Shown here: positions 46,768 through 57,339 of the stretch, in pieces
Numbering within the stretch: the stretch's first letter is position 1
Layout: the number at the start of each line of letters is the position of its first letter
From: Grifola frondosa
Lineage: Eukaryota > Basidiomycota > Agaricomycetes > Polyporales > Grifolaceae
Reading direction: 5' to 3'
Assembly: GCA_001683735.1 (NCBI GenBank)
Contig: LUGG01000002.1
Span: 1,860,001 to 1,924,000 of the forward strand
Length of the DNA: 64,000 nt
Program-made: the position numbers and the translations under genes
The notes under the pieces: model-generated
Seen by the model: only the letters and a program-made list of their open reading frames with translations
Databases searched by the model: none
What the model was told of the DNA's origin: nothing

Positions 46768-49700
46768 ATGACATCTCCTTCAGAACGGCGAGAGCATGCT
46801 CAATGGCAGTTGAACATTGCACAACCCAACTTCGGGCCAGTAAATCCTTCCATTGTGCCGGCTACATCATATATGGGCTCTGGATTGGGAGAACCATTTT
46901 CGGGATGGGGTCAATATCAAACCACCACTGCTTATAATTATCAATCACCGATGCCACATGCAGGACCCTCCCAACTACCAGCTGATTCATATGGTGCAGG
47001 ACCTTCTCGACAGCCTATTGCGAGATCATTATGGCTTGGGCAATATTCTTCTCTTGCTCCAAGAAGAGATTGGCAGCAGGACCTAATGACAGGCTTCAAT
47101 AACTCTCATGCAGAACGTGTTCGCAATCGAAATGCATCACGTGCAAGTAATGTTCCTATTGACAATGCTCAAGCCAGGTCTGCAGCTATGTTCAGACTAC
47201 CTGAAAATGGTGTCTATGCTGCTCATACAGCTCAACGACAACAGGCTCAGCAGCAGCGTCAGCAGGAGCATGAAGCTGAGGCAGCAGCTTATGCAGCAGC
47301 ACAATTGCAAGCTCAGCGACAACAACAGGAGGAGGAGGAGGCTGAAGCAGCAGCTTATCAGGCTGCTCAGTTGCAAGCTTTGCAACAAATGCAGCAGCAG
47401 CAGGAAGCTGAAGCAGCAGCTCATAATGCTGCTCAATTACAGGTTCAGCAACAGCTCCAACAGCAGCAGGAAGCTGAAGTAGCTGCTTATGAGATTGATA
47501 TAGCAGCTCATGAGGCTAATCAAGCACAGGCCCAGGAGCAGTTACAGCAAGAAGAACACCTTCCTCCAGGTCGTCGCCCATATCATGAGCCTGCCACACG
47601 TCATGACATTGGAAAAATGGATGTTGCATGCTCTCATTGTCACGCCTTACACTTCATTGGAGAGAGACTTTCCATCTCTTCTCTTGCCAATCCTCGATTT
47701 GGTTCATGCTGTCTTCAAGGCCAAGTCAAACTTCCAGACCCTTCCATGCCTCCCAATATTCTTCGTAGACTGTTTAATGGTCGTGATCATCGTTCTTGCC
47801 GCTTCTTGAATGGCATTCGCCAATACAATGCCTCATTCGCCTTCACCTCTCTTGCAGTTCAAGTCGACCATGCTGTTCTCAATTCATCTGGACCCTATTC
47901 ATTTCGCATTCATGGAGAGCTTCATCATCATATGGGTGCTCTGCTGCCAGAAGGAGATCAGCCTCCCCGTTATGCCCAACTCTATATTCATGATCCTCAT
48001 GCTGCACTCGCCACACGCAATGCCAATAATAGCAATCTGGACTCTAGCATCATGAATGACATCCAGGATATGCTCATGGAGGTCAATCCTTTGGTTCCTC
48101 TCTACAAACGTGCTTTTGAGATCTTGAGCGAAAAGCCACCACAGGAACAATCTTCTGTACAGGCTCGCATCATTCTTCAGGAGTCCGATGATCAACGCAG
48201 ATATAACTTGCCTACTATCAATGAGGTCGCTGCCATTATTCCGGGATCAGGAGATGAGGATGTGGTGAACATAGGACATCATCTTGCGATTACGAGGAGG
48301 AGGTCTCAAACGTATCAGTCACCTTCACCCCTCTATTCTCCACTCCACTATGTTCTCTTTTTTCCTCAAGGAGAGCAAGGATGGCATCAGTTCATACCCT
48401 CCAATGAAGGTGTTGATGGTCACATTCGCTCGCCACATGTTTCTCAGCGGTGTTATTATGCCTATAGATTCCATCCCAGAATTATTCAGCAGGAACAGGA
48501 TTATCTTTTCCGAGGTGGTCATCTTCTTCAGCAATATTTGGTGGATGCTTGGGCATCTATTGAGGCCAGCAACCTTTTCTGGATCCGAACTCATCAAAAG
48601 GATATTCGTGCAGACCTCTATCAGGGATTATTAGATGCCATGAACTCAGGTGATCAGGTGGACTTGGCTGAGCATGGTCAAAAGATCGTTTTGCCTTCCT
48701 CACATCTTGGCAGCACTCGCCACATGTATCAGCTGTTCCAGGACTCGATGGCCATATGTAGGCACTTCAGAAAGCCTGACATATTTCTGACCATGACCGC
48801 CAATCCCAACTGGCCAGAGATACAGGAGGCCCTCTTAGAAATCAATAAAGCAGACAATGATCCAGATGATACAGCAAGAAAGCAGACTGCTGCAGATCGT
48901 CCAGACATTGTTGTGCGAGTATTCAAGTTGAAAAAGGAGGCTTTGCTGAAGAAGATCAAGGATGGCTTCTTTGGCAATCTGGCTGCAGACGTATGGGTCA
49001 TCGAGTTTCAAAAAAGAGGACTGCCTCATATGCATCTCTTGATTTTCCTGGAGGAGCCTTACAAAATTAGAGATGCTGCAATGGTGGATAGCATTGTGTC
49101 TGCTCAGTTGCCAGACCCAGAGACTCAACCCCTGCTTTATGCCATGGTCACAAAGTGCATGCTTCATGGTCCCTGTGGTCCTGCCCATCCTAATGCTCCT
49201 TGCATGTCGGAGAATGCGACCTGCTCAAAGCGATATCCCCGTGATTTCTGTGAGGAGACTACCATGGGAGAGGATGGCTATCCTGTTTATGCTCGGCCAA
49301 ACAATGGACGAACATTCACTAATGCCAAAGGCCAAGTCTTCACCAACCGTGATGTGGTACCCTATAACCCCCAACTATCTGCCGAGTTTGACTGTCACAT
49401 CAATGTGGAGATCTGTGCATCTGTTCGGGCAGTCAAGTACATTCACAAGTACATTTACAAGGGACACGATAAGGCGACATTGGAGGTGGGACAGGTGGAT
49501 GAAATCAAGGAGTACTTGGATGCACGTTATGTTGGTCCTCCAGAGGCGATGTGGCACATTCAGGAATTGGGAATGCATGAGGAGTGGCCCACGGTCTATC
49601 GTCTGCCTGTTCATCTCAAGAATGAACAGTCAGTGTATTTTGATCCAGAGGATGTGGCATTGGAGGTCGTCAATCGTGAGGCATCAAAGAAGACGCAGCT

Positions 49701-51759
49701 CACAGAATGGTTTGTTATCAACAGTACTGATCCTTTAGCTCCAACTTTGTTCTATCAGGACATGCCAGAAAAGTTTGTATGGAACAAGAAGACACGCAAG
49801 TGGACACCAAGGCAAAGAGGCATCGTCATTGGCCGAATGCACTTTGTGCATCCATCTGCTGGAGAAAAGTTCTACTTACGTCTTCTTCTAACTGTGGTGA
49901 AGGGAGCAAAGAGTTGGGAGGACCTTGCACTGTGGATGACGTGGTACATCCCACATACAAGGCAGCCTGTTTTGCGCAGGGTCTATTGGAGGATGATGGA
50001 GAGTGGAGACAGTGTTTGCAGGAAGCAGCAGACATGCAGACAGGAAATTCACTCCGAAATCTGTTCGGAGTTATCTTGATTTTCCAGCATCCTGTGGATC
50101 CTCTCGCTTTATGGAATGAATTCAAGAATGTCATGTGCGATGACTTGCATCACAGACTTATTGCCATGAATCATCCTGATCCCACTGAGGAACAAATATG
50201 GGACTATGGTCTATATTTGCTGAACGAGATCCTGCTCAAGTCTGGCAAAAATCTCTCTCACTTTCCACCCATGCCTATGCCTCAGCTTCCCTGGGCTGCC
50301 ATTGTCGATAATCCTCTTTTACAGCAGGAGCTTGCATATGATGATGCAGAGCTTCATCTGGAGGTGGAAAACAATAAGGACCAGTTCAATGCACAACAAA
50401 GGACAGCCTTCGATGTGGTGATGGAATCTGTCAGGGACAATCAAGGAAAGATCTTTTTCCTTCACAGTGCAGGAGGATGTGGAAAGACTTTTGTCTGCAG
50501 CACCATCGCTGCAGCCGTCCGAGCAGTTTGACAAGTTGCATTATGTGTCGCATCCTCTGGCATCGCCTCTCTCCTTCTTCAAGGTGGTCGTACAGCTCAT
50601 TCACGCTTCAAGATCCCCATTCCTGTTCACGACAACTCGACTTGCAGAATACCCAAGGATGGCGAGCTTTGTGAAGTTCTCAAACAGACTGGAATTATTA
50701 TTTGGGATGAAGTTCCTATGCAGCATCGTAATGCTGTGGAGGCTGTGGATAGGACTTTGCGAGATGTGTTGGGAAGAATGCTCCCTTTGGAGGAATCACA
50801 GTTCTATTTGGTGGAGACTTTCGACAGACTCTGCCTGTTGTTTCTCGAGGATCGAGACCTCATATTGTTGCAGCTTCCCTCTGCAAGTCTCCCCTTTGGC
50901 GAGATATCCATCTTCTTCATCTTACACAAAACATGCGACTTGATCAATCACCGGAAAGTCAGGCCTTTGCACAGTGGCTATTACAAGTGGGCGCAGGCAA
51001 TAATGTTACTCCTCAGAAAACCATCTCTCTCCCAGCCACCATGCGTATGCAAGAAAACACCATGGAGTCTCTGATTGCTGCTCTCTATCCCGGTATGAGC
51101 AGGGCGACAAACCCGATCAGTATTTCCTCGAGCGTACCATTCTGTCTTCCAAGAACGATGCTGTCGATGGCATCAATCATGCTATTTTGGAGAAGTTTCC
51201 TGGAGAGAAGGTGGTATTGATGGCAGCAGACAAGGTTATCGGGGCAGAGAATGCTCATTATCCCATCGAGTATCTCAATCCATCAATGTCTCAGGTCTTC
51301 CTCTCGCACATCTCGCATTAAAGCCGGGATGTCCTCTCATGCTTCTTCGTAATCTCGACCCTGCCAATGGTCTTTGTAATGGAACACGCATGATCCTAAT
51401 CGCCATAAAGCCAAGAGTGTTGCACTGTCGAGTGCTTGGAGGGAATCATGCTGGAAAAGAAGTATACATTCCCCGGATTCTATCGAGCCATCATCGAGGA
51501 TCTTCCCATTCCTCTTAGTCGTCGCCAATTTCCAGTTCGCCTCGCATTCGCAATGACGATCAATAAGGCTCAAGGACAATCTGTGATCAATGTCGGTCTT
51601 GACTTGCACACTTCTGTCTTTAGTCACGGTCAACTTTATGTCGCTCTCTCTCGCTGCACATCACCAAGTCGGATCAAGGTGTTATTTCCACCGAATTCAG
51701 ATGACACCACCACAGTCAACATTGTATATCCTGAGGTTTTAACTAATGTGTTGAACTAA
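46768..51759 (+). pseudogene. Helitron Rep-helicase (RepHel), frameshifted
   Basis: The open frame extends upstream to 46684 without ATG. The first ATG is 46768 (MTSPSERREHAQ), or an upstream exon may join at the ATACAG near 46700. A Gln/Ala/Glu repeat region lies at about 47230-47560, then a Cys/His finger (CSHCHALHFIGERLS). The Helitron-like Rep domain has the HUH motif PHMHLL (49024-49040) and the two tyrosines in YIHKYIYKGHDK (about 49438-49470). After a one-base loss near 49925 the frame continues to a PIF1-type helicase: GGCGKTF Walker A near 50472, IIIWDEVPM, FGGDFRQTLPVV and a final [10 protein letters not shown]. Further breaks occur after 50520, so no full product can be made from this copy. 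Confidence 0.88.
47230..47560 (+). repeat. Gln/Glu/Ala-rich coding repeat in the Rep-helicase
   Basis: Four or five imperfect units of the type QQQ-EAEAAAY-AAQLQ, about 70 bp each, in frame within the Rep-helicase N-terminus. They are predicted to be helical. Confidence 0.75.
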
Positions 51760-52104
51760 TGGTATGATTCATTGTTATAAGTTTAAAAGTTAAACTGACG
51801 AGGTGTTAAGGTGTTATCGCTTCAATCGAGAACTTTGAGGATCAGATCAACAACACGGTCTCTGCTATTTGTATGTTTCCTCATACTTCTCCTGATGTTG
51901 TTGCTTATAACAGTATCATAGATGTCTCCCTTTGTCATAGATTTCATCGGTTGGTCAGTGATTTATCTTTAACTTCATTAAATCTAACTCACAATTATAA
52001 TACTCACAGATTTCCTTTTATTCTCTCTGAAATATAGTAGTGTACATGTAACTCAAAAAATGCATCAGTTTGTAAACCTCATTTTGTGTGAGTAAGACTT
52101 AAGA

Positions 52105-52232
52105 AAAGTGTGGCAATGCCACACAATATTAAATCAAGTAAGGCATGGCAAAGCCATGCAAATCAAACAAGGCGTGGCAACGCCACGCAAAGCGACTAAT
52201 GAGTGGCAACGCCACGGGTTAAACCTTGCTAG
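52105..52232 (+). repeat. Multi-hairpin 3' terminus of Helitron unit 3
   Basis: Four palindromes in a row: GTGTGGCAATGCCACAC (about 52108), GCATGGCAAAGCCATGC (about 52143), GCGTGGCAACGCCACGC (about 52172) and GTGGCAACGCCAC (about 52203), followed by GGGTTAAACCTTGCTAG. Units 1, 2 and 4-6 keep only two. Confidence 0.8.
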
Positions 52233-53235
52233 TCTAATAAGAAGGGGAGAAGGGGGCGTCTAAAAAACGTGAAACTCGCATGGAGCGCACGTTGGCCGCG
52301 TGGCATCCATATGGCGGGCAACTGTCGCCCCCTAACGGGAACAGTGATGGGAAAAAAGTGACGGGAATGTCACGGGCACTGTTACGGGCACTGTCACGGG
52401 AATGGTAATGGGAAAACACAAAATACAAAATAATATATTTTAAACTTTTCCAGCATGAGTGCCTCTATCAACCCATTCATGGAGCAGGCTCAGGTCATTT
52501 ATCAAGCTGCCAACCTCAACAATGAGGTCAGATAGCTTAAAGTCAAGAAAAAAATCTATTAAGGATGTGGTGCTTAAATAATATGAAACTTGCATGTGAT
52601 ATTGTGGGATTTCTATGTCCAACCATTTGTGCTCTAAGTAATGGGAAAAGAAATAGTAACACACTTTGTAATGGGAACAGTAACGGGAAAATAACCTGGA
52701 AAGTAAAACAGTCACGAGTGACTCTCATATTTATACTAATATATTTTTAATTCATCTTAGTGATGAAGCACATGATAACTAATATCCTAATGGGAAAAGT
52801 AATGAAAATAGTAATGGGGCAATAACTATATAAATATATTATTTGCTTATAAGAAGTTTGCAGGTGCCCATAATGAAAATAGTAATCAAAAAATAAGTCA
52901 GTGATTAAAATAGTCACTAATATCATGGGTGACCAATAATATATTTCATATTTATATTAGTATATGGAGAAAGTAACAGAAAAGTGTCAGAAATAAAATG
53001 AAAAGATCATATGCTTACTCTATTAGTTCTGTGATACAAAATTCAACTCATTATAATCATACAAATTTTCTGCTATTCTTTACAAAAATATATTAGATTG
53101 TATAAATGTTGTAAACCTCATTTTGTATGAGTAAGCCTTAAGAAAAGCATGACATATAATATAAATTGAACAAGGTGTGGCAACGTCACACCAAGCAAAC
53201 AATACGTGGCAACGCCACGGGTTAAACCTTACTAG
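52233..53235 (+). mobile_element. Helitron unit 4, non-autonomous, 1003 bp
   Basis: Begins TCTAATAAGAAGGGG and ends CTAG. It resembles unit 1 but lacks about 410 bp between the two internal repeats, which are fused into one, as expected of recombination between direct repeats. Confidence 0.75.
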
Positions 53236-54464
53236 TCTATTAAGAAGGGGACGAAGGGGCGCCTAAATAACGTGAAACTCGCGCGAAAGCCAGATGGAGG
53301 GCACATGGTGCCACGTGGCATCCATATGGCGGGCAACCCTCACGCCCTAACTGACGGGAATGTCACGGGCACCATCACGGGAACCCATAACGGGAACGGT
53401 AACGGGAAAATAACGGTGACAACTGAATACAAAATATATTTTAAACTTTTTTAGCACAAGTGCCCATCCATGGAGCAGGCTCAGGCCATTTATCAAAACA
53501 ATGAGGCCAGACAGTTTAAAGTCAAGGGAAAATCTATAAATAAGATTAATTTCTAAGAAGTGCATTCTCATCTTGAAAGGTCTATTGCTCCACAGTTTTA
53601 CATGAAGTCTGAGTAAAAAAAAATAAATCATACCTGTCCCTAACACTTTTGAAGCTGTTGACGGATGACTTTGAGTTCATTTTCTAGAAGTTTTACCATC
53701 TCCTGTGCCAATTCAGAATCAAGAGCAATAGACTCCATGCTTAACATTGGTTGAGGATCATGTTGAGCTTAGTATAAAGGAACAGTAACTGATATCATGA
53801 ACACTATCACAGATGCTCATGATGAGAATAGTAACGCGAAAATAACTTGGAAACTAAAACAGTCACTGACATCATGGGTGACTCTATATATTTCTGCCCA
53901 ACCAATGTATTTCTTATTCATATTAGTGATAAAGTTCATGATAAAAATTTGACTAATGTTATAATGGGAAAAGTAATGAAAATAGAAATGAGGTAATAAC
54001 TTTATCAGTTTTGTGACATAAACCACAATATATCATTTGTTTACAAGAAGTTACAAGTGGCTATAATAAAAACAGTAATAGAAAAATAAGTTAATGGTTA
54101 AAATAGTTACTAGCATTATGAGTGACAGTATATTTTTATCCTAATAATATATTTCTCATTATATTAGTATAATTGAAAACATGACAGAAAGTAACAGAAA
54201 TAATAATGAGAAAATCACATGCTTTGCTCTATTAACAAAACACAATATATTATTTTTATGATAAATCATGTTTTAGATGTAATTACTATAATTATACCAA
54301 TTTTATTTTAAAAAATATGTATTAAATTCTAAAAAGTTTGTAAACTCCATTTTATATAAGAAAGTCTTGAGAAAAATATGACACATAATACAAACTGAAT
54401 AATGTGTGGCAACGCCACACAAAGTGAACAATGCGTGGCAACGCCACGGGTTAAACCTTACTAG
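53236..54464 (+). mobile_element. Helitron unit 5, non-autonomous, 1229 bp
   Basis: Begins TCTATTAAGAAGGGG and ends CTAG with the usual double hairpin. The coding-like repeat appears once (about 53457-53545). The rest is more diverged and AT-rich, suggesting an older copy. Confidence 0.75.
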
Positions 54465-55816
54465 TCTAATAAGAAGGGGAGAAGGGGGCGTCAATGTCGC
54501 GTGCGTCTCACGTTCGGCCATGTGTGCCGTGTGGCATCCATGTGGCAACTCTCGCGCCCTAATGGGAACGGTGATGGGAAAAAAGTGATGGGAATGTCAC
54601 GGGCGCTGTCACAGGCGCCCATAACGGGAACAGTAACGGGAAAATACTGGGTGACAACTGAATACAAAATATATTTTAAACTTTCTAGCATGAGTGTCCA
54701 TCCATGGAGCAGGCTCAGGCCATCTATCAAGCTGCCAACCTCAACAATGAGGCCAGACTGCTCAAGGCCTACATAAAATCTATCAGGAAGGTTAATTTCT
54801 AAGAAGTGCATTCTCATCTTGAAAGGTCTATTGGTCCACAGTTCCAGATGAAGTCTGAGTAAGAAAAATAGATCATACCTGTCCTGACACTCTCGAAGCT
54901 GTTGATGGATGACTTTGAATTTGTTTCCTAGAAGTTTTACCATCTCCTGTGCCAATTCAGAATCAAGAGTGATAGACTCCATGGTTGAGCATTGGTTGAG
55001 GATAATGTCATATATAGCACAAGCTGGCCAGTTATAGAAAGCAAAATATCATAACCAGTCATATCAAATGGTAATCTATAAAAATATCTTTATCAACCCA
55101 TTCATGAAGCAGGCTCAGGCCATGCCAACCTTGACAATGAGGCCAGACAGTTTAAAGTCAAGAAAAATCTATAAATAAAAAAGAAGGGTGCTATGAGATT
55201 TCTATGTATAACCATTTGTGTCCTAAGTAACAGGAAAAGAAATAGTAACAAATGTCATGAACTACCACAGACAGCCAATGGGAATAGTAACGGGGAAATT
55301 ACTTGAAAACTAAAATATTCACAACTCTCATATTCATACTAACATATGTTTTATTCATATACACATGGTAAAAATGTGATTAATAACTTTATAAGTTTCA
55401 TGACATAGAAGACAATATATGATTCATTTATAAGAAGTCACAGGCACCCATAATAAAAATAATAACCAAAAAATAAGTTGGTGATTAAAATGATCACTAA
55501 TATCGTAAGTGACTTTTATGCTGCAAGTGACAACAATATTATATTTTCATCCTAATAATATATTTCTTATTTATATTAGTAGAAAAGTATCTGAATAAAA
55601 ATGGAAAGATCACTCATAAATTCAACTCATTATAATCATACAAATCTCCCGCCACTCTCCCACCAAAGACATACTACACCGCAACAAGTCTGTAAACCCC
55701 ACCCTGTATGAGTAAGCCTTAAAAAAAGCATGACACACAATATAAATTGAATAAGGTGTGGCAATGCCACACCAAGTGAACAATGCGTGGCAACGCCACG
55801 GGTTAAACCTTACTAG
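54465..55816 (+). mobile_element. Helitron unit 6, non-autonomous, 1352 bp
   Basis: Begins TCTAATAAGAAGGGG and ends CTAG. It contains both copies of the internal repeat, the second partly deleted. On the - strand (54982-54491) it preserves the longest open version of the coding-like segment, MESITLDSELAQEMVKLLGN onward. Confidence 0.75.
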
Positions 55817-56058
55817 TCTAATAAGAAGGGGACGAAGGGGCGCTTACTTCACATGGCGAGCACATGTTGCCACATGGCGGGCAACCCTCGCCCCCTAACG
55901 GGAAAAAAGTGACGGGAACATCACGGGAGCTGTCACGGGCACCCATAACGGGCACGGTAACGGGAAAATATCGGGCACAACGGGTGACACTCGAAAACAT
56001 AATTAATATATATATATTTATTTGTTAGTGGCGAAGCCATGGGTAAAAGCGCAACTAG
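55817..56058 (+). mobile_element. Helitron unit 7, short, with a different 3' end
   Basis: 242 bp. The 5' end (TCTAATAAGAAGGGG) belongs to the same family, but the 3' end (AGTGGCGAAGCCAT hairpin, then CAACTAG) differs clearly from units 1-6. The following base is the T of the A|T target. Confidence 0.65.
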
Positions 56059-56890
56059 TTCTGAAAAGAGTGGCGCGCCTTGGTCTGAGGCTCTGAGCTA
56101 CCGGACACATGGCTACAGTTTACGCGGAAATGGTATTAACCGCAGCTTTTTGCCCCGTAAGCCCCACGGTCCCTCAGCTCCTTCACTGTGCGGACCATCG
56201 CCGCGCTCGAATTCTTTCACTGCACTGAAGTTATTGCCCCTCAGAACATGCCCTCCAATGTATATATTTTAATTATGTTCTACTAACCATATACCTTGTA
56301 GGCCCGCTCACATTCGAACCCATGCCAACCGTTCAATTTTGCGACATCGACAGTATGCTACTACGGCGACCAGCGTGCACGCACAGCGCATCGCTCCACG
56401 TGTAAAAGTTGTGGAGCCTGCGGATGATGACGACGCGGACAGTGGCGATGAGGCCACCTGGCTCAATGACAAACCAACGATGTATACTCAGAGTGGGAGT
56501 TTTACACTAGGTAGTGGGGTAGTGGCATTAACCTGCAGGACACAAGGTTGTCGGAGCTCCTTGCAAGTGATGTCACTGCGGGTGACAAATCCGAGTCAAT
56601 TGAACATGCCATTCAAGAGCAAGATATTGGGGAGAATGGGGGCAAAAATGACACAGACTGGGGGGAATGGGATTTCAGTGTGTAGTATTTTGGAAATCAA
56701 AATTTTGAATGTGTCGGACAATATTGTGCTTCATTTCGGAATGTTTTCTCGTATGTTGAATTCTGAAGTCTTTCAGGTCATCACGTGATGTATTTTGGTC
56801 ATGTGGCCTATGTTTAAAACGAAAAAACATAGTTACAGACGGCGGGTCCCGAGGGACTTTTTAACTGACCGTTAAAAATGGCCGTCCGAG
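56059..56890 (+). other. Right arm of the TIR transposon with an exon-like fragment
   Basis: About 830 bp of unique sequence between the Helitron array and the right TIR. Around 56283-56480 a segment preceded by an intron-like 3' end (CTTGTAG) reads HRQYATTATSVHAQRIAPRV and then a run of acidic residues (EPADDDDADSGDE). It looks like a piece of a mitochondrial-type protein captured by the element. I could not identify the parent gene. Confidence 0.4.
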
Positions 56891-56907
56891 TTTTTCACCG
56901 AACACTA
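56891..56907 (-). repeat. Right TIR of the DNA transposon
   Basis: 17 bp, identical in reverse complement to 37383-37399. Confidence 0.8.
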
Positions 56908-57339
56908 TTGGAAATTGAGCTTGAGCTTTGAGCAGAAGTGCTCACGTGCTTCGACCTCTTTATTTGGCTACTTTATTTGTCAAAGTAAGTAACGTCACAT
57001 TATTTGGATACATTGTTTGGACCACTTTGCGGTTAAACATCAGCAAAACCTCTGAACTCAGGTAAGGATTGCAGTGCCTTGCCAGACACGTGCCTCAGTG
57101 GCAAGGTCAGCCACGAGGCTACCAGACTTCGGGCGTCTTACCAAGTGGGGCAAGCGCTCAGCAGGTCCCGCCGACCTTGCAGACGTACACCACCGCATGT
57201 AATTTAGAACCAATGCATTGTATACATATATCAGACTATGTATGTACTTCTAATTTAAAATGTATTTTATATTAGTCTGTGGAGGCCCAATGTGTCCAAC
57301 CGTTGGGAAGTTTGAATTTATTAGTTCTAAATACATGAG
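56908..57339. other. Flank between the TIR element and the Plavaka copy
   Basis: About 430 bp with no gene supported. Before the TIR insertion it probably was the 5' flank of the IKS1-type kinase. It may also contain one end of the Plavaka element, which I could not define. Confidence 0.4.

Larger units (their letters stand above)
45902..52232 (+). mobile_element. Helitron unit 3, autonomous-type, 6331 bp
   Basis: Begins TCTATTAAGAAGGGG and shares roughly its first 90 bp with units 1 and 2, then diverges. It carries the Rep-helicase gene on the + strand. The 3' end (52105-52232) has four successive short palindromes before CTAG. It is the probable source of activity for the other units, now broken by frameshifts. 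Confidence 0.82.
37383..56907. mobile_element. DNA transposon with 17-bp TIRs, interrupted by a Helitron array
   Basis: The ends TAGTGTTCGGTGAAAAA (37383-37399) and its exact reverse complement (56891-56907) are terminal inverted repeats. They are flanked by TTGGAACT on the left (37375-37382) and TTGGAAAT on the right (56908-56915), a 7-of-8 match to a target duplication. Subterminal TTTTTAAC motifs and a GGTCA-GTGG motif recur near both ends. Removing the inserted array (37580-56058) leaves about 1.05 kb, too short for a transposase. It is therefore a non-autonomous element, possibly mobilised by an hAT-like or KDZ-like enzyme judging by the 8-bp duplication. The superfamily is inference. 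Confidence 0.7.
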
